Part shown: positions 1-13,797 of the stretch, one piece after another | Layout: each line of letters starts with the position of its first letter | Position numbering within the stretch: position 1 is the first letter of the stretch | Assembly (NCBI GenBank): GCA_030704615.1 | Contig: CM060732.1 | Coordinates: 8,122,001 to 8,186,000, forward strand | Source: Takakia lepidozioides | Lineage: Eukaryota > Streptophyta > Takakiopsida > Takakiales > Takakiaceae | Reading direction: 5' to 3' | DNA: 64,000 bases | The notes under the pieces: model-generated | Seen by the model: only the letters and a program-made list of their open reading frames with translations | The model's database searches: none | What the model was told of the DNA's origin: nothing | Translations under genes and position numbers: made by a program

Positions 1-250
1 GAAGAATGAGTATCTTGTGGAGGCTCGCACCCACGTTTGAACATCAATACCACAATGCTTGTCCTAAATGATACTTTCACCTAGTTTGATATTAGAGGGG
101 TATTGAACAAATTCTGTTTGTAGACTCCGGTTTGGGCATTGAAGCAGAGAAGGATAAAGTCTGTTTGGCTGGGTACTACAAGAAATCGGAGTCATCTTCA
201 TTAATTTCGTTTTTGGATTCACTTGAAGCCTGCGTCAATTTTTGCTGTAG

Positions 251-3200
251 ACTGAGATAGCAAGCGAGGAGGAAGCTGCCCTTTCAAATAGGCGTGGGCC
301 AGGGCGTGGGATTGATACTTCTGTCACAGAGCGAGAGGCCAAGAAACGGGAGAAGAGGGAGACAATTTCTGCTCAAGCAGCAGAGTTTGCAAAGCAAGAA
401 GCTTTGAAAGATGACCAGAATGCTTTTTCTGTAGTGATTGGGACACGGACCTCAGCGGAAGGTATCCAGTTCCACAACCCCCACTCATTGCTGAGCCTTC
501 GTTGTAAAGAGGAATGTAGTTGGTAAGAGGCGAAAAGACATGATTCTAAGCCCTAGTTAGCTTGTTATCTGCAGAGAAATTGATATCCATGTTACATCAG
601 GGAGAGCGAGAAAGAGAGAGCGTTGCCATGTTGCATACTACGGCTGCACTCACAACAGTTGTATGTTAGACTTCCAAGAGAAAGGGTAGGGTGAGGGAGA
701 GGAGGCCATGGAACTTAGTGACTAGGTTGTATCAGAGTTTCAAGCCCCATGCTGTTGCTGAGTGAGCTCCAGTTTCTACTGAACAATCAAACTTTGACCT
801 GTCTTAGTGTGCAAATAAACACTGCGAAGGAGCTACACTAACAAAGGATTCTGTGTGTACTTGAAGGTGAGGATGCGGCTGATGCGAATGTCAAGGATAT
901 CAAAATTGACAGCTTCTCAGTGTCTGCCCGTGGCAAGGAGCTGCTGAAAAATACTTCTCTTACCATCGTGCATGGCCGGCGGTATGGATTAGTAGGGCCC
1001 AATGGAAAAGGCAAGTCAACTTTGCTTAAATTGCTGGCATGGCGCCAGATTCCAGTACCTAAGAATATTGATGTGTTGCTAGTTGAGCAAGAAGTTGTAG
1101 GGGATGACCGAATGGCACTTCAGGCAGTTGTTGCTGCCGATGAGGAGTTGATGCGATTGAGGGAGGAGGTTGTGCATTTGCAAGACCTTACCCTGAAGGA
1201 GGAGGATGATTTGGAAAAGGATGATGAAGCTGCTGATGCTGCGGAACAACTTACAGCTGTCTATGAGAAGTTGCAAGCGATGGGAGGAGATGCTGCCGAA
1301 TCACGGGCCTCTAAAATTCTGGTGGGATTGGGTTTTACTAAGGATATGCAGGTAAGGAGTCTCAGTCTCTATACTTGTTGTTTGCTGTATTACATCTTAA
1401 TCCAGTTGTAGATAGTTCCACTGGTAGCTGGACACCTGGTTGGTGTTGATGCTTGCAAAGTAGGGGGACCTGCCTCTCATGCTATAGTTTTGGGAACAAC
1501 AGAGGAGGTGTAAGTCAGCTGGGTAAATTCTTGTTCCTCAAGGAGTCTCTGTGAGGGGCAGTGTTGATTGGTACTTGATTCCCATGTCAAGATTATGGTC
1601 TTTGAGAGAGCCCTTGCCCTGTGTCCCTCTCAATATTATATCTGCACCCTCTACCAGGAACTGATGAAGTCCGTGGGGAGTTATCACAGCGGGTCACTGT
1701 TATGCAGGATATAGTTGATTTGTCTGAACTCTTAGATTGACTCTCGAAGTTATGAGACAACATTCTTTCCGGTTTTCTTCCTTTTCTATCTTCCAAGTGG
1801 GCTGTCCTGGATACTTGGTGCTGGTGCTGGTGTTTCCATCTTTGAAAGCTCTTCTTTATCCTGGATGTGACTATTTGGATACCTCTCAACTATGAGTTCA
1901 GAGTTACTAGGCTCTTTTTTTTTTATATCTGAATGCAGGGTAGGTCAACAAAGTCTTTCAGTGGGGGCTGGCGCATGCGTATCTCACTGGCACGTGCTCT
2001 GTTCGTCCAACCTACACTATTGCTTCTGGATGAGCCAACCAATCACTTGGACTTGCGAGCAGTAATATGGCTGGAAGAGTACCTGATGCGATGGAAGAAG
2101 ACCTTAATTGTTGTCTCCCATGACCGTGAATTTTTGAATTCAGTTTCCACTGACATCATCCACTTGCACGACGAGAAACTGCACTTTTACAAAGGAAATT
2201 TTGCAGCATTCGAAGAGATGTACGAGCAGAAACGCAGGTACTGTTTTGCTGTTCATTTGGCCAGGACCACATTCAACGTGATATAGCTGTATTCTCTCGA
2301 ATTCTAGAGTCTGCAATGGCCACAATTGTTACTTGAAAGGCAGGCGCTATATGGAATTTTATTTTTGTTGAATTGCTATAACATATTGGTAGTGTGTTGC
2401 TGAGGTGGGGGGTTGGTGGGCAACTTATTCTAAGTCACTCCTCTCCTCTGAATGCCTGATCACGCTTTTAATTGCAATTATTCACTTTGAGATGGGGGGT
2501 CGGTACCCTTTTGAGAAGTATGTGACAGTATGGTGGACCGGATGTTGTCTGATACTCAAAAGAAAGAACTGTCTTTTTCTTTTTTTCCTTAGTCGACAAG
2601 CCCTCTACCCAACAGGAGTTCCACCTTCCAGAATCTTCCCCCATACTGTTTCTATGTTTCTCTTATTCCTTTTTCTAAACTAGAGGATTTCAACCGCAGG
2701 GAAAACAATAAAAAGTATGATGTCTATGAGAAGCAGTTAAAGGCTGCGAAACGAAGTGGCAGCAAGGCTCAGCAAGATAAGGTTAAAGACCGTGCAAGAG
2801 CTGCTGCTGGAAAGGATGCAAAATCCAAGGGCAAATCCAAAGTAGTTGATGCCGATGATGACTCTACTACTGAGGCTCCCAGGAAGTGGCGAGACTACAG
2901 CGTGGAGTTCCACTTTCCAGAGCCAACTGAGCTGACACCTCCTCTCTTACAGTTGATCGATGTTGGGTTCCGTTACCCAGGTCGTGACGATTTCAGCCTG
3001 GATGGCATTGATGTCGGAGTGGACATGGGTACAAGGGTTGCAATAGTGGGTCCTAACGGGGCTGGAAAGTCTACCCTGTTGAATCTGTTGGCTGGAGACT
3101 TGAAGCCCACAGAAGGGCAGTCAAGACAGAGTCAAAAACTCAGGGTTGGTCGATACTCACAGCACTTTGTGGATTTGTTGACGATGGATGAAACTGCAGT

Positions 3201-3633
3201 CCAGTATCTGTTGCGTCTTCACCCTGATCAAGAGGGACCTAGCAAGCAAGAGGCAGTACGTGCCAAGCTGGGGAAGTTTGGGCTTCCCAGTCATAACCAC
3301 CTAACCCCAATTGTCAAGCTCTCAGGGGGTCAGAAAGCTCGAGTAGTCTTTACTTCCATTTCCATGGCCCGGCCACACATCTTGCTGCTTGATGAACCTA
3401 CAAATCATCTTGACATGCAAAGTATTGATGCACTAGCTGATGCACTGGATGAGTTCACTGGAGGGGTTGTGTTGGTGAGTCACGACGCTCGCTTGATTTC
3501 ACGTGTGTGTGAAGACGAGGAGAAAAGTGAGATATGGGTGGTGGAGGATGGCACAGTTAGGAAGTACCCAGGCAGCTTTGATGAGTACAAGACTGAGCTC
3601 ATCAAGGAGATTGTAGCAGAGGTTGAAGAGTAG
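251..3633 (+). CDS. ABCF4: ABCF4/GCN4-type ABC-F ATPase, 5' end missing
   Basis: Four exons read in frame: 251-461, 867-1351, 1939-2237 and 2700-3633 (stop TAG), about 643 codons. ABC-F proteins are soluble twin-ATPase proteins without membrane domains that act on ribosomes and translation control. Cassette 1 has Walker [10 protein letters not shown], signature FSGGW and Walker [13 protein letters not shown]. Cassette 2 has [14 protein letters not shown] and [11 protein letters not shown]. The linker contains the Lys-rich stretch and the [20 protein letters not shown] segment typical of plant ABCF4. Splice phases agree at all three introns (phase 1, 0 and 2), which supports the model. Exon 1 begins after an acceptor at 249-250, so the true N-terminus lies in an exon upstream or outside the window. 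Nothing suggests decay; this looks like a functional host gene. Confidence 0.92.
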
Positions 3634-5763
3634 GTATATTAGAGTTTCCTTCATTATGCAATTATTCAATGGTCTTTAAAATAGTACATCTTATGGAGCC
3701 GTCCCATGTATGATTTCTCTTTGGGTTAAATGAAGTCACTGGCTCTTAAGTATGATTTGAGGACTTCTAACTGGATCCATTGGGACCAGGTTATATAGTG
3801 TGTCTTAGGAAGTTTGGGCTGTAGCTGTAGATCTCCTCTTAGACTTTAAACCACAATTGCCACAAGGGTTGCAGGTCATGTGCACCGGTTTCCTGCAGGA
3901 ATAACCTGTCTGGGGGTTCAGTTTTTTGTGTGGGTCTGTAGTTTCTGTCTTGGCTCTGGGCATGTGTGATGCTTTTGTTAGTTAATGTGAAGGTAGCAGA
4001 TTCAGACAATCCATGGTGACAAGCAAGTACTACACAATTACTCTTTGAGTTCAAGCTTTTATTCTAGAATCTAGAGCCTGTATCATCCCACACACAAGCC
4101 CCAGCACACACACCGAGGTGGTGATCAAGAGCACCCCAGAACAATAGTCATGGCCATGTCTCTCCATAAAGAATCTTGCCTTAATGCACAGTTTTCTCCA
4201 TGCCTCATGGAATAGTAGCCGGTGTAGTTCTAGGAGATGAAGGTATCACACAAAGAAGACTACCTTGATATCTTTTGATCTACTCTCTCACAGAGCCAGA
4301 GACAAGAAAGTAGAAAAGATCACTTACAGACTGCTTTTAGTGAAGCTAAAAGACAGCATTGGTCAAAGGCCACGGATATCAACCCTAGATTTCTTCCTTC
4401 ATCGAGCGTCTATATTAATTGCAGTACTAGCTGATGGTTTTTGTTCTTGATGTTGGGTGTCTGGGAAATGGGAGATCGCTGATCCCAGCCTGGAATTGGG
4501 TGTTGAAGCAACGGGTGCCTCTGTCACAGAGTTCTCTCTGCGCTGGTCTGAGCTAAGTCGCAAAACAACAAGGCAGCAATAATCTGTAGAAAGTGGGGAA
4601 GCGGGGAGCGACGTGATGGAAAAAGTATTACGTCGTTTATTATGTCAGAGCTCGAATTCTATGAGTAGATTGCAGAGCTGGAGATGTGTTATATCCCCAA
4701 ACGAAGCATTCCCCGCCTCTCCCTTCTTCGGTTCGGCTATGTTGTGCGGACGATTTTCTACGTGAGTTTCATCTGATTTGTTGTTCGGCATCCAGTTCTT
4801 TCCTGGTTTTTACTGAACGATCCATCTGCTGGTTACCCTGTATTAGGATGTACCTGCAGCCATGGGAATGAGTGGGGTTGACTGTTGAAATTTTGGTGCT
4901 AGAGTGCGCCTATGAAGGGACGCCTCTACAGAGAAGATCCAATGATAGGCCATGGTTGCGGCTCACCTACTTCAGCGTGGGCCTGGTTTATACATAATTA
5001 CCAATTAGGTTAAACTCGCCCCCAGGACCTGTCAATAGTTCCCAGCAGATACGTTCTGGAAATTTTCAGTTTGAGGTCTAGTTACCTAATTATCAGACAT
5101 GGTAATAAGTGCTGTGCAGGATAGTATGCACAGACATTGCTTCCTGAACATTTCGGAATATTGTGGGCCATGGGGAGAGAGTTGAGTGTGTTTAAAACCA
5201 TCACAGTGGGCAGAACATTCTGATTGAGATGTAAGACCCCTTACACACTGAAGGTAAGGCGCTGGTACACAGCTACCTAATTTTGTGGAGTGACATGATT
5301 ATCAATGCCACATAGGCACACCAAATAGCAGTTTTAAGTTGTCATGGAGGGGTTTGGAGGTGAATGAGTTAGCAGGAGGTGAATCGATTGTTCGCGACGA
5401 GGTATGTTATGTGGTTCTATGCTGCAGATCTGTACAAGCAGATACTACAGGGGAGATGGAGTTCTCAACCCCGCTCACCACTGCCCCTCCACCAGGCTAG
5501 TATTAATTTGTATTTGGGCATGTGGGGGAAGGAGGTCCACTTTTCTGTGTGAACTGTCGCAGCACCATTTTTTGATCCCTCTGGGAGTTCTTAGAGATAT
5601 TGTTGATTCTTATACCTTATGGCTTGTTCTTGCAGCTAGATCAATGAGATAGGGCATGATGCCAGAATAAAGTTGGTATCATAAGGGCTGTGCTGTTTAG
5701 CACCTGCACTTCCCCTATAATGAGTGATGCTTATTTGTAATGATTGGACATGTCCCATTCCAG
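3634..5763. other. Intergenic stretch, no supported gene
   Basis: About 2.1 kb between the ABCF4-like stop and the first recognisable HslU exon. It should hold the 3' UTR of the first gene and the promoter, 5' UTR and N-terminal targeting exon(s) of HslU. I could not identify that first exon. The short open frames here resemble no family and are probably chance. Confidence 0.6.
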
Positions 5764-8700
5764 AGGAGGTGGGAGTGGAGGTGCTGACACCTGCAAAGGT
5801 GGTTGAGATGCTGGACCGTTACATTGTGGGTCAACGGGAAGCAAAACGGGCAGTCGCTGTGGCACTGCGTATGCGCTCACCAGCCTCTTGTCTGACCTGC
5901 TTCACAAACCGGTGGGCTAATGGCTGTGTAGGTCTTTGTCTATGGTGACATCTATGTAAAGTTCACTAAAACCATGGAAAAGTATTATGGTCTGGTTCCT
6001 TTTGGGTAGCATGGAAAACTGACTGAGAGCTGTTGCAGTATAGAGCGCTGTGGCAATGCATATCTTGTTTGACCTGCTTGTTAAACCGGAAGGCCAACTG
6101 TGTAGGTTCTTGTCTACTGGGCGTAAATGTAGTATCTAATAACCATAGGACCAAAGCTCCGGTTCTTTCTGGGTAGGATGCAATTGGGTCAAGACACACA
6201 CCTGTTGCAGTGTGAAGTCGCAGTTGTTCTTGTTCTAAAAGTCAGAATTTACTCTTGTGTTTCTCCCTCTTTCCTCTGCCTAAACACGTGTTCTCCTTAA
6301 TTGCTGCCCTCCACATTTCCCAGTTCCTTCACCTCTGCTGAGAGAGATGTCTGGGCTGGCTTTCCCTGTTGTTGCAGGAAATAGGTGGCGCCGCCATCGT
6401 ATCCCAGAGTCATTAAGGATGGAGATTGTGCCTAAGAACATTCTCATGATTGGGCCGACAGGTTGTGGCAAGACCGAAATTGCTCGGCGACTCGCAAAAT
6501 TAGCATATGCACCTTTTGTCAAGGTAGAGCGCTGATGCCTACATGTCATGTGCGGGTATGGATGTCATGCAGTTATGAATTGAATACTTCATGCCTTGGC
6601 AAACAGAACAATATGCTAATGAGACTATAACAAACCTGCATCAGAGGGCATTTGTGAACATGGTAGATGGTTTGTGTACAGCACCTGTTAACCTGATTTG
6701 ACAGAGAGAGAGCTGAAAAGTTCAGGAAAACTTAGGAGAAACATTGCATGACAGAGTGTTTCCGGAAACGAAGTTTTCAGAGAAATCGTCACGTTTGGAG
6801 GCTCTGAAGCTAGAACTTATCCATATGGCGTTCAATTTTTATTCAAGTGCTAGGAGGGCGGTGGTGCAGGTGGAGGCAACCAAGTTCACTGAAGTTGGGT
6901 TTCATGGCCGTGATGTTGACCAGATCATCAGAGATCTGGTCGAAAATGCAATTTCTCTGCAACGGCAGAAGGTTGGACTTGACAAAAGCTCTTTTGTTGG
7001 AAGAATCCAATCCTGGATACAGTTTTTCCATTGTTTATGATACTAAATAATTTTGTGCGTCCGTTGATTTTGCCTTGTGGTTTGGTAGCTGAAGGCCGGG
7101 ATGGTGTCTGACCAGGTACGGGCGAGGCTAGTAAAAGAAGTGGAAAGGATTGTGGAGAATCGAATCATTGATATTGTTGTTGGTCGGCAGCAGCCCATGG
7201 AGGTTGGTTGTTACCTTGACCTCATTGGCTCCCACTTGAGAGACTTCAACATTCAGTATTGTATGAGTACCAGTAGTTTCAGCATTCTGATGATGATGTC
7301 CTTGTCTGTGTGAACAGGGGGAGAGCACAGTGGTGGGTACTCGGGACAATACAGAAGTGTTTCGGAAATTGTATCGTGAGGGTGCCCTAGACAACCGTAA
7401 GATTCAGCTGGATGTGCCTGATGGAAGAGCTCGCCTCCCTGTTGACATCGTGAGCGGAGGTGGCCTTGCAGTCAATGAGCTCATCTACCGGGTATATTTT
7501 TAGCACAAGTTGCTTGATAGATGTGCTTAACCATCTGCATAAAGCGTCTCGGTGAGGCAAGCTCTAAGCCTTCCTGTCTAAGATTTTGTCTTGTCCTGAG
7601 TTCTACTCACGGACTTACATCCATTTGCTTCTCCTCCTGTTTATTAACTCTGGTGTAGCTATCGTTGTTGCTTGCTCATATTCTTTGCATTTAGTGTTTT
7701 TTGCTTTCAATGCAAGCACTGTGTACGAGCAGGGTCTTTTATCTGGCTGCATGGCTTGTGATTTTATAAAATTGCTCCTTCTAACTTATGACAGGATGTA
7801 GTGTGAAGGTTTTTTGCATTTATGTGCCTGCTATTTAAAAGAGCACCTCATTAGTTTCCCGATGAGCATTGGGAGAGGGTCCTATGGGTGGCAGTGGACT
7901 CGTTGCATTTGGCCGTCCAGTACATTCTTAGTTATCACCCTCTTTGATGTCAGATATCAAGGGATACACTCTGCCATTTCAAGTGGCCGGAACAGGTTGT
8001 GTCATATTCAGTTGCTCTGATCATTCAATCGCTGGCCTTCAAGTGCAACCTTTTTTATTGTGGATGGGGTTCTATGGGGTAGATGGAGAAAGTATTCAAG
8101 TCCCAGAAAATGGAAAGGATGGAGATCGCCATCTCTGAGGCAAGGCCACTTCTCACAGAGATGGAAATGGAGAAACATCTGAATTCAGATCTGATTACTA
8201 AAGTTGCAATCCAGGTCAGGAGATTCCCCGTGGTTATTGATCTGCAAAATTGGAGGACTACAGTAGTGGGCGATTGGGTTTGACATCACAGATTTGGATT
8301 TCACACAAAATAGTGGTTTGCATATGTTTGTGAGAGGGAGAGAGATGAGAGCACTCTGGTTCAGTTCTCATTCTTAATAGATTTTCAGCTGGACCAATCT
8401 CGCTTCACCTGACCACTTTGATTGTAGCCATTGTTGCGTGAACAGTTGGCAGAGTCAGATGGGATTGTGTTCATTGACGAGATTGACAAGATTGTCACCA
8501 GCCATGAGACGAGGCATGGCGCTGATGCAAGCTCAGAAGGAGTACAGCGAGATCTGCTACCTATCATTGAGGGCAGGTTCGCTAATATCGGATGCCTTCC
8601 CATAGCCTGGGAAAGGCATCCTACCTTTCATATTGCAGTAGACATTCTCCGTTTGATTTTCATGAGTAAATTTGAAGACCACAAATGTTTTATTTCCTGC

Positions 8701-10266
8701 TTGCAGGTCTCATTAGCTATTGGCTCTCCCTATTTTTGTCCTAGCTAGGTCCACTTTTTTCTGATGCAAGTGGTGGGAACATTGTTGATGCAGTATGGTG
8801 AGCACCAAATATGGCAATGTCAATACAGATCATATTCTTTTCATTTGTAGTGGTGCCTTCCATTCCTGTAAACCGAGTGATATGCTGGCGGAATTGCAAG
8901 GGCGGTTGCCCATTCGCGTTGAGCTGAAAGGCCTCACCCGCGAGGTAAAGCTTTGCAATGAGAGATTCCTTGTTTGTTTGGCCTTCTATGATTGTATGGT
9001 GACTATCATCTCCTCTGCACTGTACCTCCTTTTCTCTCTCCAATCCATTTTCTGATTTATTGTCTGGGATACTCTCACCAGCGAGTCACCCTCTTCAGGC
9101 CAGTCAAGAACAATGTTCCTGCACCTCTGTTCACCAACGTTCGAAAGTCTTGAGGCTGAGCCTAAAGCCCTGGCCCTGTTGAGGTCTAATTGCTGGGCAG
9201 CTCACACACAGCAGGTTGATGCTTGTGTGAAGGGCTTTCTAGAGGATATCTGGAAAATCTGACTAATTGTTTATATCAAGGTAAGTCACAATACTGGAGT
9301 GAGCCCCTCACAAAGGTGGTATCTGCTCCCTTTTGTTCCGCCCAAACTGGGCGCGGTCTGTGGCCACAAGGCTATGGCAAACAACTGCTTATGAGTACAT
9401 TCTCTCTCCAATGCAGTGACAGCCTGGGTTTAATGTGCAGGATCTGTATCGGATATTGACCGAGCCGGAGACCAATATGATAAAGCAGCAGCAGTTGCTA
9501 ATGAAGACCGAGGAAATTGATTTGATCTTCACAGACGACGCCATCAGGGAAATGGCTGCTGTGGCTGCTGAGGTACAAATAGGGCCTGCTCTATAAGTAT
9601 GCCTAGGTCCAGTGATCTCAAGTTGCCAATTGGATGTAATTTCTTCGTGGGTTAAGGGGTCTTATCAGTGGTTCCCTGGTGTTGCTCAACAGGTGAATCG
9701 AGCCGTGGACAATATTGGTGCCAGGAGACTCCATACGGTACGCCGGGTGAAATATTGGCCAAGATTTTGAATAAACGCCGTACCCAAGATTGGGCATGGT
9801 CCTTTTTATTTCTTGCAGAACAATGTGTGTTATGTTGGTGGTTAACAGATACCTGTGGGGGCTATTGACTGGCAGGTAATTGAGAGGGTGGTGGAGGATA
9901 TAAGCTTTCATGCCCCTGAAAGAGCAGGCGACACTCACACTATTGACAAAGAGGTTTTCTGAAACTGATATGCTAGCTTGGTCTTGATGTTGCTCGTAGG
10001 ACAGACCATTTGCAGTTCTTCTCAAAGTTGCACTTACGCATGATTGTCCTGTTTAGTATTTAAAAGGGTTGGGTGTGTTTCTGCATAACCCACCTGGCGT
10101 TAGTCAGGCATTGCAGACCCACAACTATTTGGGTGATCACTCTGTAGGTAGTACATGGGCTGGGATGTGGGAGCTTACATACCTCTTGGAATTGTGAATG
10201 CAGAAAGTGCGCGAAGCCGTTGGAGATCTTCTCCACAAAACTGATCTTTCAAAGTTTGTACTTTGA
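5764..10266 (+). CDS. HSLU: HslU/ClpY ATPase (organellar HslVU protease unfoldase)
   Basis: Twelve exons: 5764-5868, 6378-6523, 6870-6971, 7089-7202, 7318-7491, 8083-8214, 8428-8576, 8794-8944, 9441-9572, 9693-9737, 9876-9953, 10204-10266 (stop TGA). All are bounded by GT-AG sites with compatible phases. They give about 463 residues, close to bacterial HslU (about 443). HslU is the AAA+ unfoldase of the two-component HslVU protease; in eukaryotes that keep it, it acts in mitochondria. Visible motifs are the N-terminal [20 protein letters not shown], Walker [31 protein letters not shown], Walker [37 protein letters not shown] (sensor/arginine region), [10 protein letters not shown], and the C-terminal FVL tail that in the family docks into HslV. 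The targeting-peptide exon was not found upstream. Intron density and plant-like splice sites indicate long residence in the nucleus. Confidence 0.93.
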
Positions 10267-12866
10267 TGTTTTGAGTAGAGCTAAGGATAAGGCATGTCGT
10301 CTTGTATAGTAGCTGTGGACAAAGCCATGATGACTAGCTGTGAGGTTAGGCTGCTTGGACATCATTCTTCTCTTCCTCATCCTCTCTTTCAGTATTTATT
10401 TGGCAGTATCCCCTTTCCTAGTATTTAGAAATATCTGTTTGTACGAATTGTTGTCACCAAATTAGGATGTTAAATTCAATGTTTTTTTATTTTGTCCCTT
10501 ATACTGCGTTAAATTGGGATTCTGGTCATTTATTTAATTTGAGCCAATGGTGGCTTTCCAAGAGGTCTAATTTTAATTTTGAGTGGGAAGATAACTCAAG
10601 AGGTTCCAACCACTACTCAGCAGGAGCCTTGAGATAGGGCTGATTCAGAGCTGGGAGTCCAAAAATGGTGGGATGGAGGGAGGCTACCTGAGTTAAAAAA
10701 AAAGAGGGAAGGATAGTCTCTGGCTATTGGTTCTACAGGTTTAGGCTCTCTTCAGGGTGTGTCCCAACAGGTTGTTATTGCAAGCTGCAACTTTTTCCAA
10801 AGAAAAATGATTGAAGATTCTGGGGGCTGTATAATTGCAGGTTCAAGCTTAATGCTTGCAGCTCCTGAACATAAACCATACTGTCATGCCATTTCTCTGC
10901 ATCTAGAGTCTCTTCGTTCTGACATGCAAAAGCTCAGCATTAAGGAAATGACCAGCAAATGTATATAGGGTTGGAGCAATGCATGGGTCTCATTACAGTG
11001 ACAGCTTATAATCTGGAAGCTCCCAGCCGAGAAATGATGTTGCCAAAGCCAGAAAGGTGGGCATGACAGCTGACCACACTCCTTGAGATGAAGCTAATAC
11101 CACATAGGGGTCAGGGAGGGAGAACTTAACCTTAGTGTTGGCAGCTGCTCTTACCCATGTTTCAAACTGCAAGCTTGCTTCAAGGAGTCTCTTGAACCTT
11201 CCATCCTCCCCTGAGGTTAACAAAATTCAATTGTATGTATCCACAGCTTCAATCCTGCAGCTAAACCCTTTAACCAACCACCCTCAAGTCTTTCCTGATA
11301 CCCTTACTAACGACTAATTTTCAAATTCTCTACTTGTATCACAAATATCAATCTCGAGGATTCAACAACTGGTCCATCAAATATTATCTTGAAATAATAA
11401 GACCGAATAAATCAATCTCTTAATTGTTGTTGTTGTCGTTTGTTTTATTGGGCCCCTCCTTATCTACTACCCATATGATTAGTGGCTAGATCAATCCACC
11501 AGCTACTATCAGCACCCCCAAATTCCTGTACGGGGCGCTATATCAACAAGCGGCTAGTCGCGTAATGGCTCCACCCTAAAACTCTTAAGTACAAAATTTC
11601 CTTAAAATGTTATATTAAAATAAAATAATCACATATTTAAACTACATTTTAAACATGTTTTGCATGAGAGAAAAAATTATTTATTTATTTCTTCATAAAG
11701 CTGGCCCTGGTAGAAATTATTGATGTATGAATTAAATATTGTTGTATGATATTACAAAACTGATCTTCAGATTTACTAATCATTAAAATATTAAAATGCT
11801 TGTTGAAATACTAACTGAAATATTGAAATACTTGTGGAAAAACTAGCTGAGATTCTGAAATACTTGCTGAGAAACTCGCTGAAATACTGAAATACGGAAA
11901 TACTTGCTGAAAAACTCGCTGAAATATTGAAATACTGAAATTATGATGTACTGAAATATTGCACTTCACATGCACGGCAACAGACAAGGGGAAACAGGAA
12001 CAGGGAAGAATGGGGCACTCACATCACCAAAATCTTCATCACCACAGTTGGCTTACCAGGAATAGTAAAAAGAAGAAAAGCAACTTCATTAAACTAAGAG
12101 AAAATAAATTAAATTAAACTGAGAGCAAGAAAGGAAGAATAGGAACAACGATTCTATATTGTCACTGGAAGATCAAAGCACTTAGGGGATGAAAACAAGG
12201 CAGAAAAGTGGGGGTGCCAACCATCAGCAAGAGATTCATGAAAAACTTGATAAATAGGTAGGAAGCCCAAAGGGACCAAACATGTTAGTACAGGACAGGG
12301 ACTCCTCGATCACTATGTATCTTGTTGACATACTCCCCTCAAGGACCTCATTGGGTACCGTAGCCGCAATTCATCTCCCGGTACCAACCGCAGCTCATTG
12401 TCCTCCTGAAACAACAGATACCACAAACAACTAAGGTACATTAAATCATGCATTGCTCGCAACACTTCAGCCAAAGCAAACGTCTCATATGCCCCTGAGG
12501 CTCATGATTGCAGTGTCTAAGGACAGAGAGGTTAGAAGAGGAACAGTTGACCTAATGAGAAATTCAGGTCAGTGCTGACCTTTGGGAAGACAAAATATCC
12601 ATAAATTGGAAGCAGGATCGCTAGGGCTATCAAAAAGGCCAAGTCGTGGCGGAAGAGAGTAGAAGAGATTCTCAATGATCTGAACCTAAGCCCTTAGTCT
12701 TGACCTTGCTGGATAAATCCGACTTAGAGGCTATAATGTCCAAAGCCATGTCTGTTGATAGGACATTGTCCCCTGTGACAATATGGGAGAGGCCATCATG
12801 GATGGCCTCAAGGGTTTATCCACCCTCGGCACTAGACTGAAAACTAAACTTAGGGCAGGAGCCTAC
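10267..12866. other. Gene-poor AT-rich stretch
   Basis: About 2.6 kb without a supportable coding region. It contains a simple-repeat patch near 11.8-11.95 kb (separate entry) and an AT-rich part at 11.58-11.72 kb. Short open frames at 10.76-11.3 kb match nothing I recognise. Confidence 0.6.
11790..11955. repeat. Degenerate tandem repeat of CTGAAATACTTG-like units
   Basis: Runs of related 10-16 bp words (TGAAATACT, TGAAATATTG, ACTTGCTGAAAAACTCGC) follow one another with small changes, an imperfect minisatellite. No coding or regulatory role is evident. Confidence 0.7.
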
Positions 12867-13401
12867 CTTTGAACAACACATGGCTGTCCATCTCGGTATT
12901 GGAGCACCCTGGCACCTTTCTTACACCTTTGGCCTGCATCATTTCCCTCACATTTGCTGCGTCAGCCCACTTGCCAGCAGCAGCGTAGATGTTGATAGTA
13001 GCACGTAAGTTGCAGCATATAAAGGCGACACTATGCCTGAACGAGATGTGGTGTCGTGGAACACGATGCTTGCAGGGTATGCACAACAGGGACGTGGGAT
13101 GGAGGCTTTGGAGATCTATGATCAAATGATGGGGGAAGGGGTGAAGCCCGACCACATCACGTTCGTGTGCATTTGCAAGCCTGGCAGCTCTGGAAAACGG
13201 CAAAGAGGTCCATGGTGACATTGTCAAAGCTAGAATTGTACCCAATGTCATTCTGAACAATACCATCGTGGACATTTATGCCAAATGTGGGTGCATCGAG
13301 GATGCAAATGGAGTGTTTGACAATATGATCGAACGAGATGTGGTGTCCCTGGAACGGGAAGATCGCAGGATATACCCAGCATGGTTGTCATAGGGACTAT
13401 G
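12867..13401. pseudogene. Scrambled PPR (PLS/E class) pseudogene
   Basis: Minus strand 13007-12867 reads as an E-domain-like piece (NIYAAAGKWADAANVREMM, then KGVRKVPGCS). Plus strand 13033-13401 reads as PPR repeats: MPERDVVSWNTMLAGYAQQG, EALEIYDQM..EGVKPDHITF, then after a frameshift near 13170 ASLAALENGKEVH and NTIVDIYAKCG, and after another shift near 13348 a piece ending AGYTQHG. In intact plant PPR-E proteins the E domain lies downstream on the same strand. Here the two parts are head-to-head on opposite strands, so the locus has been inverted and frameshifted. PLS-class PPR proteins act in organelle RNA editing or processing; this copy cannot encode one. Confidence 0.8.
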
Positions 13402-13797
13402 ATGATGGATCTTAGAATGCAGATGTTCTCATGTAAAGGCATGATGTTATTTTGGTTCTAGTCCATACTACTAAGTTCTGGAAAATCGAATCCAGGCTTA
13501 AGAATGTCTATAACATACAAAACTGGTATGCTCAAATGACTCTTTGCTTAAAAAGACACTTGATACAAGTTTGTATGGGTAAGTAAGACACTAAAAAAAA
13601 TTCTTACTTCAACTGTTTGAGACTCAAGGGCAGGAACCTATGGTGATGGATTTCTTAGACACCTACCTTGTTTTGCAAGCTATTAACATAGGTATATTTG
13701 TATGTCTTTATACCACTCCATCTCCTAGAGTTCACATCAACAGTCACCCAAACATATTCGGCCAGCTGCTTCTTCCCAATCTCAGACCCTCATAGCT

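Noticed and set aside
4265-5652. Short open frames as possible HslU targeting exon.
   Set aside because: None joins 5764 with a matching phase and a convincing donor site, so the first exon remains unknown.
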